A stretch of DNA of 16,187 bases from UBA4486 sp041984885 (lineage in GTDB: Bacteria; Pseudomonadota; Gammaproteobacteria; Eutrophobiales; Eutrophobiaceae). This document shows, piece by piece, positions 1 through 7,209 of the stretch; the first letter of the stretch is position 1; every line of letters begins with the position of its first letter. The stretch is taken from positions 1-16,187 of the forward strand of contig JBHIXH010000051.1 of NCBI GenBank assembly GCA_041984885.1, in the 5' to 3' direction. Position numbers and translations under genes: made by a program. The notes under the pieces are model-generated. The model made no database searches, was not told where the DNA came from, and saw only the letters and a list, made by a program, of their open reading frames with translations.

Positions 1-1990
1 TTAACAATTCATTCAGATCAAAATCACCGAGCATCGAGTTGGTAATCTCGGCGACACCATGCACCAGGATTTCCTGCCGTGCCTTGCTTTGTGCGTCTTC
101 ATCGCCGTCCGTGATGGCCCGCTCAAGTGCACTGTTACTGGTCCCGGACAGGGGATCGGAATCCTGTTGCGCCTGACTGGCATCAGGCTCTTTCTCCGCA
201 GGGACATCGGCCGCGATCTCCGGTTTGAATAATTGGATGCCTTGCGTGTCAATATTTAACGCTTTTGTAAATTCCTTCACTTCGGTCTGCGATTCGCTAA
301 TCAGACGTTCGACCTGTTCCTTGTCTATTTTCAATGTCTCTTCATAGCGAGCGATCAAATCCTGCTTGGCTTTCGCGGCATCTTTCGGATCCAGCAGGCC
401 GATTTCGCACAACTCGTTCGAGAAAGAAGAGATCTGTTTTATCGACTCATCTTTTGTCTTTGCCGGATTCACGGTGCCCGCCGGCATTTTCTCCATACAA
501 TCAACCATGATCGGTGGTAATTTCCATTCACGGGCAATGCCCTTGCCCATTTCGGAAAACGGAATGCCAAGCACAGACTTTGCTGCCTGAACTTCGGTCA
601 GGCCCTGGCCGCTGATCAGGTGTTTGATCTCCTGGTACTCTTCCGGGAAATAGTAAATCGATAATAACTTACCAAGCAGATGAAACATCGAAGCGATAAA
701 CGCGGATTCGATATCTTCATCTGCACCAACATTCATTTTTTTTGCCTGTTCGCGCGCAATGACGCCACCCATCAGCGCACTGTAGGCCGTCGTCTTCATC
801 TCGGTTGCCTGTTTATCATTGCTCATATGCTCGAACAGGATGATGCTGAGCGCCGCGGTGCGTACCTGTTCATAACCGAGAATAATGATCGCACGCGAGA
901 CCGTTGTGATTTCACCGCCGAATTGCCCGTAAAAAGACGAGTTAACCAGGCGTAACAGCTTCGTGGTTAATGCATAGTCTTTTAATATGATGTTGGAGAG
1001 TTCAGACGCCGACGCCATCGAACTTTGCGAGGCCTTCTGGTTTATCTCGGTGATGTGCGTCGAGATCGCAGGGAAATCCTGTTTGCGCTGCATGCGACGT
1101 AACAGGAATTCCAGCGTACTGTTTTTCTTGTCCTTCTCTTCTGCGGTTTCTTCTTCGGTGGTATCAAAATCGGACAGGTACTCGTCCAGCGCTGCAATCA
1201 GCTCGGCGGCAGTTTGCGTGCGGTCATTCGGGTCGCGCTGCAACGCCTGCATCGTGATTTGATCCAGTGACGGGTCGATGTCCTTGTTAAAACTGGACGG
1301 AGGCAAAATGTTTTCATTGACAACCTGGTACATGACCGCCATCTGGTTTTCGCCTTTGAATACCTGTTTACCGGTCAGCATTTCATGCAGGATCAATCCG
1401 ATAGAAAACAAATCGGTGTGCGGACCAATCTTGCCATTCGACAGTAATTCCGGCGCGATATAATTAACGGTACCGGAAATATCGCTCGTGGTTTCCGCGC
1501 TGATATTTTGTGAAATACCGAAGTCAAGGATCTTCGGCGTGCCTTCGCTATCAATAAGAATGTTGGCCGGGTTCAAATCGCGATGCAGGATATGATTGGC
1601 ATGCGCGTAGTCAATGCCTTGCAGTACCTGCCGGATTAATCGGGCCGCTGCTATTTTTGGAACCGGGCCTTCGGACTTTAACTGCGCCTTTAACGCCTCG
1701 CCCTCGATGTATTGATAGACGAGATACGTTGCATCGTCGTGCACACCGATTTCATACAGTGACACAATGTTTTTGTGATTCAGCTTGCTGACATTTCGTG
1801 CCTCATTAACCAGGTTGGCGTTCGACTGCTGTTTCTTCGTCAGCGTCTTGATCGCGACTTCACGGTCGAGTTCGGTATCGCGGGCCAGATAGACAATACC
1901 TTGCGCACCACGACCGAGTTTTTTCACGGGCGTAAAGCGGCCTATCTGCTCGGGCAGGCCAGATGAGAGTTGTTCTGCTGCAAGTATCAT
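1..1990 (-). CDS. Ser/Thr protein kinase fused to HDOD domain (C-terminus cut by window edge)
   Basis: The frame is open for at least 663 codons and runs off the left edge. Residues ~17-275 are a Hanks-type kinase: glycine loop LGRGAQG (25-31), VAIK lysine K48, alpha-C glutamate E63, HRDLNPAN (D138 catalytic), DFG (156-158) and APE (179-181). The usual lysine after HRDL is asparagine. An acidic linker (~276-292) leads into an HDOD domain (~295-500), recognisable from the DYALTTKLLRLVNSSFYG stretch. A low-complexity Glu/Asp/Gln segment follows, then EITNSMLGDFDLNELL, which resembles the lead-in to the GAF-like sensor module of related proteins; that last domain is inferred because the window ends there. 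No membrane segment is visible, so a cytoplasmic signalling protein is expected. The ATG at 1990 is supported by a perfect AGGAGG (minus strand, 2001-2006) ten bases upstream. It is divergent from the transporter gene. Substrate and signal are unknown. Confidence 0.93.
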   Translation of the reverse strand, partial: MILAAEQLSSGLPEQIGRFTPVKKLGRGAQGIVYLARDTELDREVAIKTLTKKQQSNANLVNEARNVSKLNHKNIVSLYEIGVHDDATYLVYQYIEGEALKAQLKSEGPVPKIAAARLIRQVLQGIDYAHANHILHRDLNPANILIDSEGTPKILDFGISQNISAETTSDISGTVNYIAPELLSNGKIGPHTDLFSIGLILHEMLTGKQVFKGENQMAVMYQVVNENILPPSSFNKDIDPSLDQITMQALQRDPNDRTQTAAELIAALDEYLSDFDTTEEETAEEKDKKNSTLEFLLRRMQRKQDFPAISTHITEINQKASQSSMASASELSNIILKDYALTTKLLRLVNSSFYGQFGGEITTVSRAIIILGYEQVRTAALSIILFEHMSNDKQATEMKTTAYSALMGGVIAREQAKKMNVGADEDIESAFIASMFHLLGKLLSIYYFPEEYQEIKHLISGQGLTEVQAAKSVLGIPFSEMGKGIAREWKLPPIMVDCMEKMPAGTVNPAKTKDESIKQISSFSNELCEIGLLDPKDAAKAKQDLIARYEETLKIDKEQVERLISESQTEVKEFTKALNIDTQGIQLFKPEIAADVPAEKEPDASQAQQDSDPLSGTSNSALERAITDGDEDAQSKARQEILVHGVAEITNSMLGDFDLNELL

Positions 1991-2111
1991 GCTGTGTCTT
2001 CCTCCTGCGTTAACGGCCGCAAGTACGCGAAACTGAAGCAAAAAAAACATCGTCACAGAGTTGAGCACCGCCGCGCTTTGCCGCAGAATGCAACAGAAAA
2101 ACGGGGAAAAA

Positions 2112-3479
2112 ATGACTGCAAGACGTAAATCCATTCATGGCCAGTGGTCGTCCCGCTGGGCGTTTATTCTCGCCGCGACCGGCTCGGCGGTGGGGCTCGG
2201 CAATATCTGGCGTTTTCCGTATGTCACCGGGGAGAACGGCGGTGGCGCCTTCGTGCTCGTTTACATTCTCTGTGTCATTTTCGTCGGCATACCGATCATG
2301 ATGTCCGAGGTGATGGTCGGTCGCCGCGGACGGCAAAGCCCGATCAACACGATGCGTAGCCTGGCCGAGGAAGAGGGGCACTCGAAAGCCTGGTCGGCAC
2401 TTGGCTGGATGGGTGTCTTTGCCGGTTTTCTCATCCTGTCGTTCTACAGTGTTGTCGCCGGCTGGACATTATTCTATCTGGCCAAATCGTTCTTCAATGG
2501 ATTTACACCGCTAACCGATGCAGAAATAGCCGGTGTGTTTGACGGTCTGTTGGCTGACCCGGGTTTATTGCTGTTGCTGCATACGCTGTTTATGTCGTTT
2601 ACCGTCATCGTCGTATCGCTCGGTGTGCAAAGTGGCCTGGAGCGCGCGGTGAAATACCTGATGCCGAGCCTGTTTGTGTTGTTGTTGATCATGGTCGGCT
2701 ATGCGATGTCGACGCCCGGTTTCAGTGAGGGCTTCGGTTACCTGTTTAATATGAATTTTGACAAATTGACCGCTGCAGGGGTATTGGCGGCATTGGGCCA
2801 GGCATTCTTCAGCCTGAGCCTCGGCATGGGCGCGATCATGGTATATGGCTCGTATCTGCCGCAGAAATGTTCGATCGCACGTACATCATTTACGATTGCA
2901 CTGGCCGATACGATGGTCGCGATCCTTGCGGGACTGGCGATCTTTCCGCTCGTGTTTAGTTTTGGTCTGGCGCCAGGTTCCGGCCCTGGATTGATTTTTG
3001 TTTCGCTGCCGATCGCGTTCGGTCAGATGGCATTCGGCCATGTGCTGGGTACACTGTTTTTCCTGCTGTTGTTATTTGCCGCGTGGACGTCGTCGATCTC
3101 GTTACTCGAACCGGCGGTCGCCTGGCTGGTTGAAAACCGCAACATGAAACGCAACCTGGCCGCGATTGTGGCCGGTCTTATCGCCTGGCTGCTTGGTATC
3201 GGTTCAGCCCTGTCATTCAATCTCTGGTCAGAGTACAAACTATTCGGACTGAATTATTTCGACATTATGGACAAGCTGACATCAAACGTGATGTTACCAC
3301 TCGGTGGTTTGTTTATTGCCGTGTTTGCCGCCTGGTTTATGCAGCGAGAGTCAACCAGACAGGAACTGGCGCTGAAGTCTGAATCAGCCTACAGGTTCTG
3401 GTTGATCCTCGTGCGTTATGTTGCGCCGGTCGGAGTTACGCTGGTCTTTTTACAAGCGATCGGTTTAATCAAGCTGTAA
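2112..3479 (+). CDS. NSS-family sodium-dependent amino-acid-type transporter
   Basis: A 455-residue inner-membrane protein of the neurotransmitter:sodium symporter family (LeuT, MhsT, Tyt1 type), which couples Na+ entry to uptake of an amino acid or related solute. TM1 carries the family signature GSAVGLGNIWRFPY followed by ENGGGAFVLVY. The unwound TM6 region is seen in GQAFFSLSLGMGAIMVYGSYL. About 11-12 hydrophobic segments span the length. The ATG at 2112 is preferred over a TTG at 2061 because family homology begins at HGQWSSRWAF and a GGGG stretch lies just before the ATG. The substrate cannot be assigned. Only 16 bases separate it from ratA on the same strand, so the two may be co-transcribed; a functional link is not evident. 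Confidence 0.93.
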   Translation: MTARRKSIHGQWSSRWAFILAATGSAVGLGNIWRFPYVTGENGGGAFVLVYILCVIFVGIPIMMSEVMVGRRGRQSPINTMRSLAEEEGHSKAWSALGWMGVFAGFLILSFYSVVAGWTLFYLAKSFFNGFTPLTDAEIAGVFDGLLADPGLLLLLHTLFMSFTVIVVSLGVQSGLERAVKYLMPSLFVLLLIMVGYAMSTPGFSEGFGYLFNMNFDKLTAAGVLAALGQAFFSLSLGMGAIMVYGSYLPQKCSIARTSFTIALADTMVAILAGLAIFPLVFSFGLAPGSGPGLIFVSLPIAFGQMAFGHVLGTLFFLLLLFAAWTSSISLLEPAVAWLVENRNMKRNLAAIVAGLIAWLLGIGSALSFNLWSEYKLFGLNYFDIMDKLTSNVMLPLGGLFIAVFAAWFMQRESTRQELALKSESAYRFWLILVRYVAPVGVTLVFLQAIGLIKL

Positions 3480-3495
3480 GCCTGTTTTTGTTGTT

Positions 3496-3927
3496 GTGAC
3501 CCGTATAGAAAAAACTGCACGTTTACCTTATTCCGCTGCGCAGATGTATGCGCTGGTCAATGATGTCGAGTCCTATCCCGAGTTTTTACCCTGGTGTAGC
3601 GAAGCGCGTGTGCATGCAAGCGACGATCATCATTTGCGCGCCAGCCTTTCAATGCAGGCAAGCAAGTTAAAGTATACGTTCATGACCGAAAACACGATGC
3701 AGGAGAACGAGGTCATTAATGTGAGACTGGTTGAGGGACCATTTAAACAATTAACCGGCAGTTGGCAGTTTGAAGACCGGGAAAACGGTGCCTGTTTTAT
3801 AAAGTTACAAATGCAGTTTGAATTTAAAAACCGTATTGTCAAAATGGCGCTGGATAAAACGTTTAACAGGATCGTGAATTCACTGGTTGAGGCATTTCAT
3901 CAACGCGCCAGGCAGCTATATGGCTGA
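3496..3927 (+). CDS. ratA: RatA / COQ10-like START-domain protein
   Basis: The 143-residue product matches the RatA family: TARLPYSAAQMYALVNDVES followed by YPEFLPWCSEARV near the N-terminus, and an FKNRIVKMALDKTF stretch and C-terminal helix of the polyketide-cyclase/START fold. RatA was described in E. coli as a toxin that blocks 70S ribosome assembly. The same fold is shared with COQ10-type ubiquinone-binding proteins, so the physiological role remains debated. The start is GTG at 3496; no Shine-Dalgarno sequence is evident, so translation may depend on coupling to the transporter gene ending at 3479. Its last eight bases overlap the rnfH start. The ratA-rnfH pairing is conserved in gammaproteobacteria. 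Confidence 0.9.
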   Translation: MTRIEKTARLPYSAAQMYALVNDVESYPEFLPWCSEARVHASDDHHLRASLSMQASKLKYTFMTENTMQENEVINVRLVEGPFKQLTGSWQFEDRENGACFIKLQMQFEFKNRIVKMALDKTFNRIVNSLVEAFHQRARQLYG

Positions 3928-4210
3928 GTCTTTTGCCATTGAAGTTTGTTATGCCCGTGCAGACAAACAGTTTCTGCTGCCACTGACTGTGCAGCCAGGG
4001 ACAACGCTGCGGCAGGCGATCGAACAGTCCGGCTTGCTGCACCAATGCCCGGAAATAGATTTGAATAAAAACAAGGTCGGCGTTTACCGCGAGTTTCGTT
4101 CACTGGATGAGGCTGTCAGCGAGGGCGACCGGGTCGAGATCTATCGTGAACTACTTGCTGATCCGAAAGAGTCGCGGCGACGTCGTTCGCAAGCGAAAAA
4201 GCACGGGTAA
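3920..4210 (+). CDS. rnfH: RnfH (RatB) family ubiquitin-like protein
   Basis: A 96-residue protein of the RnfH/UPF0125 family, the same length as its E. coli counterpart. Typical segments are FAIEVCYA, a V-x-PGTTLRQAIEQSG helix, and the NKVGVYREFRSLDEAVSEGDRVEIYR beta-grasp core (quoted in parts: GVYREF, GDRVEIYR), followed by a basic tail ending KKHG. The family is small and cytoplasmic with an unsettled function; it was once named for rnf clusters and is also called RatB from its pairing with ratA. The ATG at 3920 overlaps the ratA stop by eight bases, implying translational coupling. It converges with the TorF-like gene, leaving only seven bases between stops and no visible terminator. Confidence 0.9.
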   Translation: MAESFAIEVCYARADKQFLLPLTVQPGTTLRQAIEQSGLLHQCPEIDLNKNKVGVYREFRSLDEAVSEGDRVEIYRELLADPKESRRRRSQAKKHG

Positions 4211-4217
4211 TATATCG

Positions 4218-4943
4218 CTAGAATTCAAACTGAACTGACACAGAACCCCGGAAAAAATCACGCAGCAGTTCATCATCCGGGTGCTCAACCGGATCAGAAT
4301 CAATGGCAAAGTTATAGCCGACCAGGCCGAGCAGGCTGAATTGGCCTTGCAGTTCATATTCGGCTTGCAGCAACAGCTCAACATAATTCAGGCCATCATG
4401 ACCATTCGCGATAAATCCGTTGTTGATACCGGTGGCAACGGCCGGGAGCAACGTCAGGTTTTCAGTCGGGGTGTATTCTCGTTGTAGATAGACATCAATA
4501 AACGACCCGTCGGCCGCAAATGAGTGATACCAGTCTGCGCTAACTGATAGATCAAAGGGCAGGTCTCCATAATTGAAACCGAACCCGATTTCATCGTCGT
4601 GTTCATCCGTTTCGAAAAATTCCAGCCGGTTATACGAGACATAAAAGTCGATTGTCTCCCAGCTGAACTGCAGTGAAGGTGTGACATTCAACTCCACGTA
4701 TTCCGAATCGTAACCCCAGGCATTCCAGACGTCGAGTTGAAAAAACGAGTAGCTGAAACCGAATACGGTTGTTTGAATATCGCCGCCATCGAGATTATCG
4801 ATGCCCTGTGAGATGTAGCGGCTTGACCAGCCAGCACCGGCATACGCGGAAATGTTTTCCGGCTCGTTGCCATCGCCCGTTTCTGCCGATGTGTTTTGCG
4901 TCTGTAAAAACAGTAGCGACAGAAAAATTTGATTTCTCGTCAT
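4218..4943 (-). CDS. Predicted outer-membrane beta-barrel protein, TorF-like
   Basis: A 241-residue exported protein. Residues 1-20 form a signal peptide (hydrophobic IFLSLLFL, cleavage expected after TSA). The mature part is a chain of alternating hydrophobic/polar strands rich in Tyr, Trp, Phe and Asp, and it ends SVQFEF with a terminal phenylalanine, the usual outer-membrane insertion signal. The motif SRYISQGID near the mature N-terminus resembles the first strand of TorF-family putative porins. The family assignment is tentative; the barrel location is better supported. The start follows the stop of the DUF2490-like gene by two bases with no good Shine-Dalgarno, so coupled translation is likely. 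The substrate is unknown, and an uncharacterised barrel family is the alternative. Confidence 0.75.
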   Translation of the reverse strand: MTRNQIFLSLLFLQTQNTSAETGDGNEPENISAYAGAGWSSRYISQGIDNLDGGDIQTTVFGFSYSFFQLDVWNAWGYDSEYVELNVTPSLQFSWETIDFYVSYNRLEFFETDEHDDEIGFGFNYGDLPFDLSVSADWYHSFAADGSFIDVYLQREYTPTENLTLLPAVATGINNGFIANGHDGLNYVELLLQAEYELQGQFSLLGLVGYNFAIDSDPVEHPDDELLRDFFRGSVSVQFEF

Positions 4944-4945
4944 GT

Positions 4946-5623
4946 CTACATGAATGACAACGAAATGTTTATTGCAAGTATATGGTCGTGAATATTTTCG
5001 TTATCGCGTCGCGACAGGTAACGCCACAGGTAGCCACTGCTGACACTAGCGCTCTCACTGAGTCGATATGCCGGGCCAATAAAAAACCGGTTTTGATCAA
5101 AACCCGGAGCCGGGCCACGACCGCGTGAGGTGTGATTGAAAAATATCTCGTTGGAAATGACTCCGTTCCAGTCTGGCGCCGACAGGGGGACAGTTGCCTT
5201 GATGCTGTAACGTCCGCGCAGGATCATTTTTATATCTTCTATAAATCTTTGTTCAAGACGGACTCGATAATCCAGTTTTAATTTATCCAGCTTGTGACCG
5301 TAGTCGATTTGTTGCCAGGTGCGCTGTTCATCGTTGCCGCCATCGTGTTCCAGGTGATCACCGCCGAGGCCATACGTCACACCTTTGTATTTGTAATGCA
5401 CAGAAGGTCGAAACACATAGATATCATTACGATCATCGGAAACCGCGAAGCGACCCTGAGAGAGAAAATTAAACGACCAGACATCGTCGACTTTATAATT
5501 GAGGTTCAGTGTGCTCCATTGCTGGAACTCATCGCGGTTAGCGGCAGCCGATTGACTGAAGAGTAAGATTAAACCCGTGATGAAAGAACGGAATATCTGG
5601 TTGCTGAATGGATTCAGTTGCAT
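4946..5623 (-). CDS. DUF2490-like outer-membrane protein
   Basis: A 225-residue exported protein with an N-terminal signal sequence (hydrophobic FITGLILLF, cleavage near SAAA at ~28). The mature portion has DUF2490-type landmarks: QQWSTLNLNYK after the signal, RLEQRF (122-127), SNEIFFN (157-163), FDQNR (175-179) followed by FFIGPAYRL, then a final SGYLW strand. This family is predicted to form a small outer-membrane beta-barrel of unknown function. It sits between bamE and the TorF-like gene on the same strand, 102 bases from the bamE stop and two bases before the next ATG. The two barrel genes therefore form a tight pair, perhaps also read from the bamE promoter. No distinctive ribosome-binding site is seen. 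Confidence 0.8.
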   Translation of the reverse strand: MQLNPFSNQIFRSFITGLILLFSQSAAANRDEFQQWSTLNLNYKVDDVWSFNFLSQGRFAVSDDRNDIYVFRPSVHYKYKGVTYGLGGDHLEHDGGNDEQRTWQQIDYGHKLDKLKLDYRVRLEQRFIEDIKMILRGRYSIKATVPLSAPDWNGVISNEIFFNHTSRGRGPAPGFDQNRFFIGPAYRLSESASVSSGYLWRYLSRRDNENIHDHILAINISLSFM

Positions 5624-5725
5624 TGTTGAATGAGAAACGCCGGCTTTTCCCCGGGTCTCAGCTTTTCGGTGGATTCGGCTATCGACTCTGGCAAATTATC
5701 AAGCCGGGACAAAAAGCCGCAGTGG

Positions 5726-6652
5726 TCACTGGCGCTCAGGATCCGGTTGTGATTCGTCTGCTTCATCGCCGGATATTTTATCCCACAGATTGCTGAAAAA
5801 ACTGCCCTCACTTTCATCTACAGGTTCAGCTTCTACTGGCCCGGTCTGTTCCGCTACCGTGCTTTCGTCCTGTTGTACTGTACTGATACCCGTTTCCTCT
5901 TCACTGTTGTCTGTCTCGTTACTGGCGGGTTCCGAGCCGGTCTGCAAATCCGGTTGAAGTAATTCAGCGTCAGCAGGTGTTGCATCATCATCGCCAGCCA
6001 TCTTGTCCCACAGGTTACTGAAAAAACCGCCTTTCTGCTCATTGGTTATGTCTGCGTCGGCGGGTGTTGTGGGTGCGCTCAGTGCGGTTTCTCCCGTTGG
6101 GTCTGCAGATTGCTTGATTGCAGTTTCTGTTTCCTCTGCCGTGGCTGATTCGGTAATGTCAGCATCCTCGTTTACCTGTTCCAGCTCCGGTTCATCATCA
6201 GCGAGCCAGCGTTCCAGCAGCGTTTTATCGCCAGCCGTTGCCGGCACCACAACAGATTTTTCCCTGTTTGTTTCTTCGGTTCTCACGGGGACATGGGTGA
6301 CTTTGACATCACCTGTGATGTGAGAAAGTTTTTCGTCTTCGAAATACAGGGTGATATGTCGTTTTTGCCGTTGCCGACCGCCTTCCTGATACGTATAGAT
6401 ATAATCCCAACGATCGTAATGAAATGGATCTTCAAGTAGCGGAGAACCCATGATGAATTTCACCTGGTTTTTATCCATGCCGACTCGTAGTTTGTTGATC
6501 ATCGATTGTTCAATCACGTTGCCTTGTTGAATATCAATGCGATAAACGAGTGGCGGTTTGATACTGCCGTCCTCGATTTTTGAGCAGGCATTACCAATGA
6601 CAACGACCAGGAGCAGGGAAAAGAGGTTTTTGCTTTGCAAGAATGTATTCAT
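5726..6652 (-). CDS. bamE: BamE (OmlA/SmpA) outer-membrane assembly lipoprotein with long C-terminal extension
   Basis: Residues 1-22 are a lipoprotein signal with acylatable Cys23; the lipobox IGNAC is imperfect (Gly at -3, Asn at -2). The BamE core follows at ~33-120: VYRIDIQQGNVI, then LRVGMDKNQVKFIMGSPLLE, and DRWDYIYTY. BamE is the periplasmic accessory lipoprotein of the BAM complex that folds outer-membrane proteins. Family members are usually about 110-120 residues, whereas this one has 308. The extra ~185 residues are acidic and low-complexity and contain two copies of an aromatic motif: GGFFSNLWDKMAGDD (208-222) and GSFFSNLWDKISGDE (283-297). The ATG at 6652 was chosen because the lipoprotein signal begins there, although the frame is open upstream. 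Divergent from fur, it is followed by two barrel genes. Confidence 0.93.
   Translation of the reverse strand: MNTFLQSKNLFSLLLVVVIGNACSKIEDGSIKPPLVYRIDIQQGNVIEQSMINKLRVGMDKNQVKFIMGSPLLEDPFHYDRWDYIYTYQEGGRQRQKRHITLYFEDEKLSHITGDVKVTHVPVRTEETNREKSVVVPATAGDKTLLERWLADDEPELEQVNEDADITESATAEETETAIKQSADPTGETALSAPTTPADADITNEQKGGFFSNLWDKMAGDDDATPADAELLQPDLQTGSEPASNETDNSEEETGISTVQQDESTVAEQTGPVEAEPVDESEGSFFSNLWDKISGDEADESQPDPERQ
5762..6031 (-). repeat. Two copies of a 45-base FFSNLWDK-coding repeat within bamE
   Basis: The copies lie at 5987-6031 and 5762-5806. They encode near-identical 15-residue segments with starts 75 residues apart, separated by acidic low-complexity sequence. The DNA is also similar (TCCCACAG followed by a TGAAAAAAC run in both), so an internal duplication is likely rather than convergence. 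Confidence 0.85.
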
Positions 6653-6678
6653 AGACTGGACAGGTTTAAGACGGGCGG

Positions 6679-6684
6679 ATTGTA
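6679..6684 (-). promoter_or_regulatory. Candidate -10 box for bamE
   Basis: On the minus strand TACAAT lies 27 bases upstream of the bamE ATG, which would give a leader of about 20 bases. No good -35 hexamer is found at 16-18 bases, so support is weak. Confidence 0.28.
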
Positions 6685-6749
6685 CCGCAGAAAGCCGGTT
6701 TCGACGACAGCAAGTCAACGCCAGCACTCGCGATTTGGTGCCAATGCAG

Positions 6750-6755
6750 TATACT
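6750..6755 (+). promoter_or_regulatory. Candidate -10 box for fur
   Basis: TATACT lies 27 bases before the fur ATG, five of six bases matching the sigma-70 -10 consensus. No convincing -35 element is present at the right distance. No convincing Fur box was seen nearby. Confidence 0.28.
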
Positions 6756-6781
6756 CGGGCGCTGATAGCAATAGACACTGA

Positions 6782-7195
6782 ATGAGCGCGATGGAATCCA
6801 ATGACCTGAAAAAAGCCGGCCTGAAAGCCACGTTACCGAGGATACGTATCCTGCAGATTCTTGAGGATTCCGATGCCAAACATCTGAGCGCGGAAGACGT
6901 CTACAAGACACTGCTGGAGGCGGACGAGGAGGTCGGCCTGGCAACGGTCTACCGCGTGTTGACCCAGTTCGAGGCGGCCGGACTGGTGATTCGACATAAT
7001 TTCGATTCGGGACATTCTGTGTTTGAACTGGATCGAGGACCGCACCATGATCACATGGTCGATGTGAACAGTGGCGAGGTGATCGAGTTTCAGAACGAGA
7101 TGATAGAAAACCTGCAAAAGGAAATAGCCGAACAGCATGGCTATGAACTCGTCGACCACAGCCTGGTGTTGTACGTTAAACCCAGGAAAGACTAG
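6782..7195 (+). CDS. fur: Ferric uptake regulator Fur
   Basis: A 137-residue iron-responsive DNA-binding regulator. The N-terminal winged helix is clear (LKKAGLKATLPRIRILQIL, the SAEDVYK segment, then VGLATVYRVLTQFEAAGLV with the recognition helix). The metal-binding half has HHDHM (88-92) and ELVDHSLVLYV. It closely resembles Pseudomonas-type Fur. The protein contains no cysteine: the CxxC region found in many Fur proteins reads VDVNSG here, so a structural Cys4 zinc site cannot form. Residue numbers use the ATG at 6782; the in-frame ATG at 6791 is an equally plausible start (134 residues), and no strong ribosome-binding site decides between them. It is divergent from bamE and converges with recN 14 bases away. 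Confidence 0.95.
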   Translation: MSAMESNDLKKAGLKATLPRIRILQILEDSDAKHLSAEDVYKTLLEADEEVGLATVYRVLTQFEAAGLVIRHNFDSGHSVFELDRGPHHDHMVDVNSGEVIEFQNEMIENLQKEIAEQHGYELVDHSLVLYVKPRKD

Positions 7196-7209
7196 TCAGG
7201 CATTCACAT

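Noticed and set aside
2061..2111. Upstream TTG start adding 17 residues to the transporter
   Set aside because: The added residues are not family-like, no ribosome-binding site precedes the TTG, and the ATG at 2112 sits right before the conserved region.
5624..5725. Small open frames spanning the bamE/DUF2490-like gap
   Set aside because: They overlap the ends of both genes in other frames, lack ribosome-binding sites and show no protein-like signal.
6653..6778. Open frame extending bamE upstream of 6652
   Set aside because: The lipoprotein signal begins at the ATG at 6652; the extra residues are basic and Cys-containing without homology, and the stretch holds the probable promoter.
6756..6781. 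Possible Fur box before fur (GATAGCAATAGA)
   Set aside because: It matches too few positions of the GATAAT-repeat consensus to support autoregulation.
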